NCBI GenBank assembly: GCA_008501765.1
Contig: QQUE01000001.1
Location: 62,001 to 126,000, forward strand
Direction of reading: 5' to 3'
Length of the DNA stretch: 64,000 nucleotides
DNA from: Calditrichota bacterium
GTDB taxonomy: Bacteria > Zhuqueibacterota > Zhuqueibacteria > Zhuqueibacterales > Geothermadaptataceae
Under the pieces are notes generated by a model. That model saw nothing but the letters and a program-made list of their open reading frames with translations, made no database searches and had not been told where the DNA came from. Shown piece after piece: positions 26,268 through 34,778 of this stretch; positions within the stretch are counted from its first letter, which is position 1; every line of letters begins with the position of its first letter. A program made the position numbers and the translations under genes.

Positions 26268-27908
26268 TTATCGCTTCAGCTTTCCAAACACCCGCATCAC
26301 CGAAACCGCTTCTTCAATCTTGAACAAATTTCCCATTAGCAGAAAGACAATACCACTCAATCCCAATGTAAAACTTAAGTGTAAAAGTTGCATCAACATA
26401 CCGCCGGTATTAAAATAGGCAACCAAAAAAGCGTATACATAATACAACGTAAAAGCAAAAATTACACAGCAGGACAGGAGTTTTGGCAAAAATGGCCCTG
26501 ATTTTTCCAGACCGAGGTGCCCGGTTTTTTTTCGCAGGAAAAAGATGAGCAGGAGAAAATTTAAGCTTTGCGTAATTCCGGTAGATAAAGCCAGCGACCA
26601 GTGCGTTTGAAAAATATGATAAACGAAAATATAATTGAGCCCAATATTCAGGCTGACTGTTACGGCGCTGATTATCATCGGTGTGCGTGTGTCTTTGAAT
26701 GCGTAAAACCCATCTGTGGTGATTTTAGCGGCTGAATAACCGGCGATGGCCAGCGCATAAAAAAACAAGGCACGTGCTGTTTGAGCTGTGTCGGCTGGCC
26801 CGGTTTTGCCACCTTCAAAAATTAATCTGCAAATTGGTTCGGCAAGAATCATCAAAACCAGCATCGCAGGAATTGTAAGAAAAAAGGATAATCGCAGGGC
26901 GCGTTGCAATCCGTCTCTGAATCCCGCGATATTGTTTTCAGCTACAAGCCGGGCAAAATTCGGCAGTGCAACAGTTGAAATTGCAACCCCGAAAACACCG
27001 AGTGGCAAGTGCATCAAACGAAACGCACGGTTGAGCCAGGTCATCCAGCCGACACCGGTTGAGGCAAATATTGAATTGATAAATATTCCAATCGTAAATG
27101 CAGCGGTACCTAAAATTGCGGGCCCCATGAGAAGCATAACCTGGCGAACTCGCTCATCGCGCAGTGAGAAAGAAAATCGAAACCGGAATCCGGTTTTGAA
27201 CAGGCTTGGCAACTGCACAACGAATTGCATAATTCCGCCTGCAAGCACACCCAAAGCCAGTCCGGTCGAAGGGTGCAACTGGAAATTTGGTCCCCAATAA
27301 TAACCCGCTATCCCGCCTAAAATGGTGCCAATATTAAAAAATGCCGAAGCCAGCGCCGGGATGCCAAATATTTTTTTTGTATTGAGAATTCCCATAACAA
27401 TGGCTGCAAATGAGACCAGCATGAGAAATGGAAACATAATTCGGGCGAGAAAGATTGTCAGCTCACCTTTTGTTGTAAATCCGTAGTGTTCCACCGGATT
27501 GAGCGGTATGGCAAAGCCGTCACCGGGCAACATGGTTTGCACGATAAAAGGTGTACCCCAAATTCCTGCAGCAGTGATAATGCTCAAAACCAGCGCGGTC
27601 AATATAAAAACACGGTTTGCCAATAAATTGGCAGCGCTTGCCCCTTCTTTTGCCTCGGTATCTGTGAACGTGGTAATGAATGCTTTACTCAGCGCACCCT
27701 CTGCAAATAATTCCCGAATGAGATTCGGAATTCGGAACGCGGCTGTAAATGCATCGGCGCCGACGGCTGCCGTAAAATAATGGGCGATCACTTTTTCCCG
27801 CACGAGGCCAAGCAGCCGCGATGCCATAATGGCGAGGCTAACAATACTTGCTGAACGACCCAGGCTTTTGCCGGTTTCAGGATTTTGAGACGACTGCTTT
27901 TCGAGCAT
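26268..27908 (-). CDS. murJ: Lipid II flippase of the MurJ/MviN family
   Basis: A 546-residue polytopic membrane protein with about 14 helices. The N-terminus has the family motif MASRLLGLVREKVIAHYF and RIPNLIRELFAEGALSKAFI, placing the conserved arginines and acidic residue near the first helices, as in MurJ. MurJ flips the peptidoglycan precursor lipid II across the inner membrane. The ATG at 27908 is preferred over a GTG five codons earlier; neither has a strong ribosome site. The gene is convergent with the phosphatase gene (13 bases between stops). Confidence 0.93.
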   Translation of the reverse strand: MLEKQSSQNPETGKSLGRSASIVSLAIMASRLLGLVREKVIAHYFTAAVGADAFTAAFRIPNLIRELFAEGALSKAFITTFTDTEAKEGASAANLLANRVFILTALVLSIITAAGIWGTPFIVQTMLPGDGFAIPLNPVEHYGFTTKGELTIFLARIMFPFLMLVSFAAIVMGILNTKKIFGIPALASAFFNIGTILGGIAGYYWGPNFQLHPSTGLALGVLAGGIMQFVVQLPSLFKTGFRFRFSFSLRDERVRQVMLLMGPAILGTAAFTIGIFINSIFASTGVGWMTWLNRAFRLMHLPLGVFGVAISTVALPNFARLVAENNIAGFRDGLQRALRLSFFLTIPAMLVLMILAEPICRLIFEGGKTGPADTAQTARALFFYALAIAGYSAAKITTDGFYAFKDTRTPMIISAVTVSLNIGLNYIFVYHIFQTHWSLALSTGITQSLNFLLLIFFLRKKTGHLGLEKSGPFLPKLLSCCVIFAFTLYYVYAFLVAYFNTGGMLMQLLHLSFTLGLSGIVFLLMGNLFKIEEAVSVMRVFGKLKR

Positions 27909-28065
27909 AAAGATTATTTTCACACTTTGAATGATTTGAATAGAAAACTATAATCTGCATAATTCAAAAGCAAACTCCCGCAAAACCGCGGCACACGCCG
28001 AGTTTTTTAATTAATTATACCCGTTGTTCAGAATTCATTCTGAATAGCCACAGGACGACGTTTTC

Positions 28066-28101
28066 TCGTCATTCTGTCATGCTTTTAGACGGAATCCATA
28101 G
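28066..28101. repeat. REP-like hairpin 1
   Basis: The sequence TCGTCATTCTGTC-ATGCTTTTA-GACGGAATCCA forms a stem of about eight pairs with an ATGCTTTTA loop. Two relatives with the same loop lie at 28508-28538 and, inverted, at 28553-28586. Confidence 0.7.
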
Positions 28102-28152
28102 TTTTACAGTCTAAATCTCATTTGGATTCCCGCTAAAATCGTGCGCATGCGC

Positions 28153-28350
28153 GTCAAGTTAAGAAAACTGAGATTGTGGATAACTCGGGTTCGCTGTAAA
28201 CATCCCTCTGGTTTGTGCTCTGGACGAGCACAAACCCGTCTCCCTTCAAAGGGAGATTTTTAAGTCCGCCTTTGAAGGGGGATTGAGCGGGATGTCCGTG
28301 ATTAGCCTCAAAAAAAGCAGTTATCCACAATTTGAATTCCTTAACTTGAC
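28153..28350. mobile_element. 198-bp MITE-like element
   Basis: The ends are inverted repeats of ~32 bases: the left begins GTCAAGTTAAG and runs to ATTGTGGATAACT; the right runs from AGTTATCCACAAT to CTTAACTTGAC. Inside lies a perfect hairpin, GTTTGTGCTC-TGGAC-GAGCACAAAC, and the palindromic patch CTCCCTTCAAAGGGAG. The flanks share GCTAAAATCRTGCG, left at ~28133 and right at ~28360. No coding sequence is present. Confidence 0.65.
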
Positions 28351-28507
28351 GCCGGTGCGCTAAAATCATGCGGAGCCGAAAGCCGGCGCCAGCAAAATGA
28401 CGAAAATGAGAAATAAATAGAAGGATTTGCCAACTAAACTGGAAAAACGTTCTATTCTGCACAACGGGTTAAACTATATCGATTTGAATAAGTATTGTTC
28501 GAAGTTC

Positions 28508-28538
28508 GTCATACCCGAATGCTTTGATCGGGTATCCA
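28508..28538. repeat. REP-like hairpin 2
   Basis: CGTCATACCCGA-ATGCTTTGA-TCGGGTATCCA: an eight-pair stem with almost the same loop as hairpin 1. Confidence 0.65.
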
Positions 28539-28552
28539 CAAATAATTCATGC

Positions 28553-28586
28553 ATCGATTCCATCTAAAAGCATGGCGGAATGACGA
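28553..28586. repeat. REP-like hairpin 3 (inverted)
   Basis: ATTCCATC-TAAAAGCAT-GGCGGAATGACG is the reverse complement of hairpin 1 with few changes, so hairpins 1 and 3 bracket the 198-bp element as a large inverted pair. Confidence 0.65.
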
Positions 28587-28653
28587 ATCGATGATTTTTA
28601 ATAAGACAGTTTTTTGCAAATTAGTATATATCTTTTCGCTGCAGCCCGGCATG

Positions 28654-28670
28654 AGAATTATTCAGGTTAA
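28654..28670. repeat. Solo terminal repeat GAATTATTCAGGTTAA
   Basis: This matches the right end of the TTAACCTGA element family seen at 14489-14638 and 53441-53644, but no matching left end was found nearby; it is probably a remnant. Confidence 0.5.
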
Positions 28671-28764
28671 GGAATAAATATAGATTAATTTTAGTGAATT
28701 CCAATTTTTATATCCCGGGATTTGTCACGCTGGCGGATTGTTGAAGTGCTATTTTTTGCAGGAA

Positions 28765-29754
28765 CTATTTAGAATCTGCTTGCAATACTCCCTCGCTTAT
28801 AAAAAGATATGCCAATTGGCGCGCATAAATTTTCGCTGCATCTTCGTAAATATGTAGTTGATCAACAAAGTTAACCGCTACCGGATTAATCGATGACACG
28901 TCGACATATTTAACGCGATTTTGTGCAGCGCATCTGGCCATAATTATTTCAAAATTATCCAATTGTGCCTGGGGAATGCGCGTAATTTCTGCCGGTTCTG
29001 ATAATCCATTGATTAAAATCAGGGAGACATCCCGTTCGCTGAGCCAGTCGATTAAATCGAACAATGCAGCCGCAACCGGGCCATCGGGCTCGATGCGGTA
29101 ATCGGTTTGCCAGCGCCGCCGTTGTAGATTGGGCAGGGGAGTGAAACCCTGCGAACCAACATCAACGGCGTCGAACTGCCATCCTTTTTTCGGCCAGGCT
29201 TTTAATTCTTTTCGAAATCCAAAGAGCCAGAAATGGCTGAGAAAATCGACTGTTGCGGCGGCAAATGCGGGTTGTTCGAATGAGGCCGCGTACGCCTGTG
29301 TGCGCTCGCGAACAGCGATATTTGCTGAGTTGAGATCGTTCGGCGCCACAACCAGTACAGCAGTTTTAGCCTGTTTTTGCGGCCAGTAAAGATGTTTCAT
29401 CGCGGCAGCGACGCCAACAAAATCCGGCCCGGCGATGCCAGCATTAAATGAACTATTTTTGATGCCGTAATTTTCGAGAACCTCGTCAAACGCTTTTGGC
29501 GGGATGTTGACGCAGGAAATGGATGTTCCGATAAAATAGATGTCGATTTTTTCCAACTTGTGTAGCTTGGCATTTTGCAACCGTATTGTGTGGTTGTACC
29601 ATGATCCAGTCGGAATTTGACCAGCCGGAACCGTGAGTCGTATAGCCAATTCACAGAGCAACAGCCCTGCAATGGTCAATTTAGCAGCTTGAGTAAAAAG
29701 ACCTTTTCGCGGGATTTGCAGCGTTTCAAAATTGAAAATAGATGAACGGGACAT
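28765..29754 (-). CDS. SGNH-hydrolase-like partner of the MBOAT acyltransferase
   Basis: A 329-residue protein. The ATG at 29754 is preceded by GGTGGA and lies inside the end of the MBOAT gene, so translation is coupled; an upstream TTG is less likely. An N-terminal helix (~22-42) anchors it with the body outside the cytoplasm. FIGTSISCVNIP near 75 resembles the GDS-type nucleophile block of SGNH enzymes, ND in VVAPNDLNSA the third block, and VDQLHIYEDA near 305 the D-x-x-H block. Such proteins next to MBOAT genes, as with AlgJ/AlgX and AlgI, transfer acetyl groups to extracellular polysaccharide. The substrate here is unknown. Confidence 0.7.
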   Translation of the reverse strand: MSRSSIFNFETLQIPRKGLFTQAAKLTIAGLLLCELAIRLTVPAGQIPTGSWYNHTIRLQNAKLHKLEKIDIYFIGTSISCVNIPPKAFDEVLENYGIKNSSFNAGIAGPDFVGVAAAMKHLYWPQKQAKTAVLVVAPNDLNSANIAVRERTQAYAASFEQPAFAAATVDFLSHFWLFGFRKELKAWPKKGWQFDAVDVGSQGFTPLPNLQRRRWQTDYRIEPDGPVAAALFDLIDWLSERDVSLILINGLSEPAEITRIPQAQLDNFEIIMARCAAQNRVKYVDVSSINPVAVNFVDQLHIYEDAAKIYARQLAYLFISEGVLQADSK

Positions 29755-31141
29755 CGTTTCCACCAAGAATTATTATTGCGATAATCATAGCCATGTAATA
29801 AAAAGCTCGCGCCGGAATTGGCAGTCGGGTTACGGATAAAACATCAAAACTGCGGGATTGCAGCCACTCCAGCGGCGCCAAAAGCGCTATGAGAAAAAAT
29901 GGCAATTTGAGATACGATAGCTGGAATCCGCCATGCCAGTTTATCAGACCGCTCAGGTAATTCCACGCGGTGGCAAAATCCGGAGAGCGAAAAAATATCC
30001 AGGCCAGCGCAACGAGATGAAATGTGATGAATACATTTAAAATCGTTAAAAATGGATGTTTATTCTTCTGTTTGACTGATTCGGCAACTGATCGTATTTC
30101 GGTAAATTTTTTGTGCGCGGCGAGAAATAATCCATGCAAACCACCCCAGACGACGAATGTCCAGTTTGCGCCATGCCAGAGCCCGCCGATAAGCATTGTC
30201 AGCAATAGATTTCTGTAAGTTTTTACGGTGCCAAATTTATTTCCACCCAAAGGAATGTAGAGGTAATCGCGCAGCCACTGTGAAAGAGAAATATGCCAGC
30301 GCCGCCAGAAATCAGTGATATTTGCTGATAAATACGGCGTCTGAAAATTTTCGCTCAGCTCAATGCCGATGAGTTTGCTCACCCCGCGGGCGATCGAGCT
30401 GTATCCGGAAAAATCGCAGTAGATTTGTAAAGAAAACAGATAGAGCCCTTTGAGCAAAATCGTTGACGTTTGGGCCTGCGGATTGGAAAATATTTCATCG
30501 ACCAGCGGTGCTGCTGCATCGGCGATGGCAATTTTTTTAAATAGTCCGATAAGAATGAGCAGAATCCCGGCTTGAAATTGTTCCTGTGAAACGATGCGCT
30601 TATTCTCAATTTGTGGTAAAAGTGATTTTGCCCTCTCGATTGGCCCGGCAACGAGTTGGGGGAAGTAGGTCACATACAGTGCAAAATTTATAAAATTAGT
30701 CACAGGTTTTTGCTTGTTACGATAAATATCTATCGTGTAAGATAACGTTTGAAAAGTATAGAAAGATATGCCGACGGGCGGTAAAAGTCGCATGGCAGGT
30801 GTGTTAAAATTCAGTCCAAAACTGTCTCCAAGCGCTGCGAAGCTATCCACAAAAAAATTGAAATATTTAAACAGCCCCAATGCTCCAAGATTCATAAACA
30901 AGCTGGCATACAGCCCCCGGCGGCGTTTTTTAGCTTCCTTCGTTTTATGAATAAATAATCCGGCAAAATAATCGACCAGGGTACTTGCCAAAATCAGTGA
31001 TAAAAATCGCCAATCCCACCAGCCATAAAAAAAATAGCTTGCAGCGAGAAGCCAGATATTTTGGGCCTGCCGGTTCAAAATATAATAAATCAGGAGCACA
31101 GAGGGCAGAAAATACAGAAATTCCCAGGAATTAAACCACAT
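29726..31141 (-). CDS. MBOAT-family O-acyltransferase (AlgI/DltB type)
   Basis: A 471-residue membrane protein with about ten helices. The opening FNSWEFLYFLPSVLLIYY, the PPVGISFYTFQTLSYTIDIYR segment near 120, YFPQLVAGPIERA near 160 and FWRRWHISLSQWLRDYLYIPLGG near 285 are diagnostic for the AlgI-like branch, and the catalytic histidine is in LIGGLWHGANWT near 325. These enzymes pass acyl groups across the inner membrane for polymer acetylation. It forms a two-gene unit with the overlapping SGNH-like gene. The polymer is not known; no polysaccharide synthesis cluster is adjacent. Confidence 0.92.
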   Translation of the reverse strand: MWFNSWEFLYFLPSVLLIYYILNRQAQNIWLLAASYFFYGWWDWRFLSLILASTLVDYFAGLFIHKTKEAKKRRRGLYASLFMNLGALGLFKYFNFFVDSFAALGDSFGLNFNTPAMRLLPPVGISFYTFQTLSYTIDIYRNKQKPVTNFINFALYVTYFPQLVAGPIERAKSLLPQIENKRIVSQEQFQAGILLILIGLFKKIAIADAAAPLVDEIFSNPQAQTSTILLKGLYLFSLQIYCDFSGYSSIARGVSKLIGIELSENFQTPYLSANITDFWRRWHISLSQWLRDYLYIPLGGNKFGTVKTYRNLLLTMLIGGLWHGANWTFVVWGGLHGLFLAAHKKFTEIRSVAESVKQKNKHPFLTILNVFITFHLVALAWIFFRSPDFATAWNYLSGLINWHGGFQLSYLKLPFFLIALLAPLEWLQSRSFDVLSVTRLPIPARAFYYMAMIIAIIILGGNDVPFIYFQF

Positions 31142-31373
31142 AAAATCTTCGCATAAATTTGTAAAAAACTGAATTCACACAGGCACAAATTGTCTAAGTT
31201 TTTATATTACGGGCACCCGGATAGCTACGCGGATGTTTCGACTGCCTGTTTTCTGTCTTGCATATTTTGTGCAATTCAACTATCGTGCTGTGTCAGGCGA
31301 ATTGATTGCGTCAGTAATTTCTTTTTGCCAGATGCTAAAAACGAATTTAATCATTTATTGCGAATAAAAATCA

Positions 31374-32084
31374 ATGAAACCAACACTTTATTTAATCCCC
31401 ACACCGTTAGGCAGTGATCAATTTGATACTGTTTTTCCACGTTATAATTTGAAAATAATTAACCGGATTGATTATTTTATTGTTGAAAATGCCCGTACAA
31501 TTCGACGTTTTTTTAGCAAATTGCGTATCGACAAAAAGATCGCAGATCTTCATTTTGTCGAGCTGAATAAACATACGGATGATTTGGATCTGGATGGATT
31601 TCTTGCGCCTTTGGAGCGCGGTGAACATCTTGGCCTGCTTTCGGATGCAGGTATTCCGGCTGTGGCGGATCCCGGAGCAGAAATTGTAAAACGAGCGCAT
31701 AAAAAGGGATTTCAAGTCGTCCCGCTAATTGGGCCTTCTTCCATTTTATTGGCGCTCATGGCCTCTGGTTTAAACGGCCAAAACTTTGCATTTAACGGCT
31801 ATTTGCCGGTGCAAAAAGACGACCGCGCTTCAAAGTTGAAGTTTTATGAAAATCGATCGCGGCAGGAAAAACAGACACAAATATTTATTGAAACACCGTA
31901 TCGCAATCAGAAATTATTTGAGGATTTGCTGCGAATTTGCTCGCCGCAAACCCGATTGTGCCTGGCGATCGATTTAACATTGGAATCGCAAGTGATCAAT
32001 ACACAGTCAATTGCGGATTGGCGGCAAAAAACAATTCCTGCTCTGCATAAAAAACCGGCTATCTTTTTATTTCTCGCCGGATGA
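31374..32084 (+). CDS. RsmI-like SAM-dependent methyltransferase (tetrapyrrole methylase fold)
   Basis: A 236-residue protein. TLYLIPTPLGSD at the start, LLSDAGIPAVADPGAEIVKRAH near 95 and VVPLIGPSSILLALMASGLNGQNFAFNGYLP near 120 match the RsmI/tetrapyrrole-methylase superfamily, whose typical member 2'-O-methylates C1402 of 16S rRNA. This variant, of the Bacteroidetes type, ends after ~235 residues, lacking the RsmI C-terminal extension, so the exact target is uncertain. No good ribosome site precedes the ATG. An Smr-domain gene follows 21 bases later. Confidence 0.8.
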   Translation: MKPTLYLIPTPLGSDQFDTVFPRYNLKIINRIDYFIVENARTIRRFFSKLRIDKKIADLHFVELNKHTDDLDLDGFLAPLERGEHLGLLSDAGIPAVADPGAEIVKRAHKKGFQVVPLIGPSSILLALMASGLNGQNFAFNGYLPVQKDDRASKLKFYENRSRQEKQTQIFIETPYRNQKLFEDLLRICSPQTRLCLAIDLTLESQVINTQSIADWRQKTIPALHKKPAIFLFLAG

Positions 32085-32105
32085 GAGAACAGGAGACATA
32101 TTTGA

Positions 32106-32405
32106 ATGCGAAAGAAAAAAACTGAAATTCCCGAGGAGCTGAGAAATCCTGTCCAGGTTGAAGACTTTCTCGATTTGCATGGTTTTTTCCCGGAGCAAAT
32201 TGCAGAAGTTGTGCAGGAATTCATTAATTATGCGGTTGAGAAAAAATACCCGAAAGTGACTATTGTCCACGGAAAAGGGAAGAGCAAACTGAAATGGGAA
32301 GTGCACCGAATTCTGCGGGAGATGCCGGCAGTGCTGCATTTTTCGGACGCTGCGCCTCAAGCGGGTGGGTGGGGCCGCACAGTCGTCGATTTAAAATTGG
32401 AATAA
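32106..32405 (+). CDS. Small Smr-domain protein
   Basis: A 99-residue protein that is almost entirely a stand-alone Smr domain: DLHGFFPEQIAEVVQEFI near 23 supplies the DLHG motif and VTIVHGKGKSKLKWEVHRIL near 52 the HGxG motif. Smr domains, as in MutS2 C-termini, have nicking nuclease or RNA cleavage activity. It is probably cytoplasmic and co-transcribed with the methyltransferase gene 21 bases upstream. Confidence 0.85.
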   Translation: MRKKKTEIPEELRNPVQVEDFLDLHGFFPEQIAEVVQEFINYAVEKKYPKVTIVHGKGKSKLKWEVHRILREMPAVLHFSDAAPQAGGWGRTVVDLKLE

Positions 32406-32632
32406 CAGGATGACATTTCCGAAGTCCCGGAAAATCAATGAAAATGTTTTTGCCCGACCAACAGGAACTATTTCAATGCTCGGTTGAATAAAATTTTCAG
32501 CCCGATATTTCGCTTCTGTTATCATTTCGTTACATTTTTCTTGTGTTTCCATAAATAATTTTATTATTTGGGTAGGATTGACATCAGAGCATGGGCAGCA
32601 GCGATTTATTTTTATCCAACGGAGGAGAAGAA

Positions 32633-32803
32633 ATGAAAGTTAATGCACCCACAAAAAATGTATGGTTTGTCGCAGTAATTCTTGGTGTTCTCGGCGTTAT
32701 TGCTCAATTTGTTGCCATTCCATTTGTAAGTGTTTACGCTTTTTGGGTTGTGGTCGTCGGATTTGTTCTGCTTGTTCTGAGTACTGTTCTAAAAGGATTC
32801 TAA
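32633..32803 (+). CDS. 56-residue two-helix membrane protein
   Basis: Start at the ATG with CGGAGGAG upstream, an unusually strong site; a frame back to 32591 is an artefact. The product has a short polar N-terminus and two hydrophobic helices (NVWFVAVILGVLGVIAQFVAI and SVYAFWVVVVGFVLLVLSTVL). It has its own terminator 56 bases downstream and appears to be an independent, well-translated gene. No family is recognised. Confidence 0.7.
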   Translation: MKVNAPTKNVWFVAVILGVLGVIAQFVAIPFVSVYAFWVVVVGFVLLVLSTVLKGF

Positions 32804-32858
32804 GGTACGGACAAACCGAAATTAAAAAGCATGTATCTGTGCTTGTTTTGAATTTTAT

Positions 32859-32892
32859 AAACCCATCCATATTTATGGTTGGGTTTTTTTTT
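32859..32892 (+). terminator. Rho-independent terminator after the small membrane protein
   Basis: AAACCCATCC pairs with GGTTGGGTTT (one mismatch) across ATATTTAT and continues into a T run. Confidence 0.8.
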
Positions 32893-32934
32893 AAAGCTCT
32901 TTACTTAGACCTCTATTTGAGTTCAAGTCAATCT

Positions 32935-33384
32935 TCACCCGTGGTGTTTTTCTAAAAATTTATGTAATGCGTTGGCGAATGATTCGCGGTCTTTCAGGCC
33001 ATAGGCAGGCGGCCCGCCAGTTTCGACACCGCTCAATCGCAGGTCTTCCATAAAGTTTCGAACCGATAAAATTTGCCGAATATTTTCTTTATCATAAAAT
33101 TCCCCACGGGGATTGATTGCAAATGCCTTTTTGTCGATTACAGCCGCGGCCAATGGTAAATCAGCCGTAATGACGAGGTCGCCTATCGTGGCATTTTCAC
33201 TAATATAATTATCAGCGACGTCTGCTCCGGCAGGCACTTGTACAGATTTGATGAACGGCGATCGCGGTGTTCGCAATCGTTGGTTCGCTACAAGAATTAG
33301 CTCGGTTTTTGCCCGTTCGGCAGCGCGGTAAAGAATTGTTTTGGCAGGGGATGGGCAGGCGTCGGCGTCAACCCAGATGACCAT
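32935..33384 (-). CDS. YaiI/YqxD (DUF188) family protein
   Basis: A 149-residue cytoplasmic protein. [23 protein letters not shown] at the start, [29 protein letters not shown] near 70 and the C-terminal stretch with [18 protein letters not shown] are diagnostic for the YaiI family, a PIN-like fold whose function is not settled. Length is standard. Confidence 0.92.
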   Translation of the reverse strand: MVIWVDADACPSPAKTILYRAAERAKTELILVANQRLRTPRSPFIKSVQVPAGADVADNYISENATIGDLVITADLPLAAAVIDKKAFAINPRGEFYDKENIRQILSVRNFMEDLRLSGVETGGPPAYGLKDRESFANALHKFLEKHHG

Positions 33385-33446
33385 ATTTAAACCTCAATTA
33401 TTCCATGTATTTATAGAAAATAAAATGAACAAAAATCTCTGAGTGA

Positions 33447-34688
33447 TTACGGTACGGTAGCGATGTAAAACCGGCTCTCTTTTTTTGCAATCACCTGCAC
33501 ATTTTGTAAGCAGGCTGGAATTAAAACAGATTGACCCTTATGATAAACTTCCGAACTTGTGTCAAACATAAGCTCAATTTTTCCGGCCAATACCAATATA
33601 ATTCCGGGTTTTCCAGAATCCAGGAGCTCGTTATCTCCATTCTGCAGATGATATTTGTGCAAAATAAATTCTTTGGCTTCAGTTTCATAAGTTGTTTTGC
33701 GTTCCTTTCCAATGCCGCCGATGATGGAAACTGCCCCTGATTCATATGTGAGAATTTCGTGCAGTATATTTTTATCTTGAAATTTGGAAGTAAAACCAGC
33801 ACGAACGACATTGTCAGAATTTGCCATACATTCGATTACTGTGCCGCTGAGATAAGCATGGGGGATGCCTGCTTTAATGAAAACGGCCTCCCCTGGTTGG
33901 AGATTTATCAAGTTAAGAAAAAACAATGAGAAAAGCCCGGTGTCAGGCGCTCGATATTTACCGTACATTGCAAGAAAAAGTGCTTCCACCGGGCTGTGTT
34001 TTGGCGCAGTTTGCAGGCGGTCTTTTAATTTTTCGATGGCAACTTTGAGGGCATCCGCCGCCTCTTGCGATCGATGCATAAAGTGACTGAAAAATGTTTT
34101 TAAATTTGCCTGTTTTTCCGCGATTGTTGCGCTCGAACTGGTTTGTATTTTTGCGACAATTTCCGGGTCACAAATTTCTGCAATTTCCGGATAATTTGTA
34201 AAGACTTCCACCAACTCACGGCTGGATTTGAATCCGACAAGTGCCTGAAATTGGTCGAGCGCGATTGCGATCTCTGGTTTGTGATTATCGTCCGGATAAT
34301 GTTGCGGCGCCGTCGCGTGTAATTTCTCCGCCTGAGATTTATCGGGATGGGCCTGAATGGACAGCGGCTGCCCCACGGATAGAATTTTTAAAAGAAATGG
34401 CAAGCGATTTTTAAATTCTTGCGCCAGTTTTTTTCCTAAAAAAAAATCAGGATACTGATCGATTAGCTGGTCGAGCCGATGATATTCCCCGGCAATTAAT
34501 AGGGCAGATGGGGCAGTTGGATGGGCCCCCATCCACAGTTCGGCGTAGGGTTTGCCTGGTTCAGGTTGCTCGCCAATTAATTGCGGGATAATCGCATTTT
34601 CATCGCGCGTACCCCACGGATAATTTTGGATGGAATTGCGCATTAAATATGGTTTGGTTTGCAATGCCGGCGGTTTTTTTTCTACCAT
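33447..34688 (-). CDS. manA: Mannose-6-phosphate isomerase, class I
   Basis: A 413-residue zinc enzyme interconverting fructose-6-phosphate and mannose-6-phosphate, supplying mannose for glycans. NSIQNYPWGTRDE near 18 and ELWMGAHPTAPS near 50 are typical. Zinc ligands are visible as Gln and His in PLSIQAHPDKSQ near 110, Glu in NHKPEIAIAL near 135 and His in AGIPHAYLSGTVIE near 275. Length matches class I enzymes. No ribosome site stands out. A glycosyltransferase two genes upstream is consistent with envelope sugar metabolism but not proof of a link. Confidence 0.92.
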   Translation of the reverse strand: MVEKKPPALQTKPYLMRNSIQNYPWGTRDENAIIPQLIGEQPEPGKPYAELWMGAHPTAPSALLIAGEYHRLDQLIDQYPDFFLGKKLAQEFKNRLPFLLKILSVGQPLSIQAHPDKSQAEKLHATAPQHYPDDNHKPEIAIALDQFQALVGFKSSRELVEVFTNYPEIAEICDPEIVAKIQTSSSATIAEKQANLKTFFSHFMHRSQEAADALKVAIEKLKDRLQTAPKHSPVEALFLAMYGKYRAPDTGLFSLFFLNLINLQPGEAVFIKAGIPHAYLSGTVIECMANSDNVVRAGFTSKFQDKNILHEILTYESGAVSIIGGIGKERKTTYETEAKEFILHKYHLQNGDNELLDSGKPGIILVLAGKIELMFDTSSEVYHKGQSVLIPACLQNVQVIAKKESRFYIATVP

Positions 34689-34778
34689 TAAGTACTCTGT
34701 TTAGTATTTCGTTGGTGATGATCGTTGTCAGGGACAATAAAGTGCCGGGTGGTATTAATCTGAAAAATTAGTCCGTAC

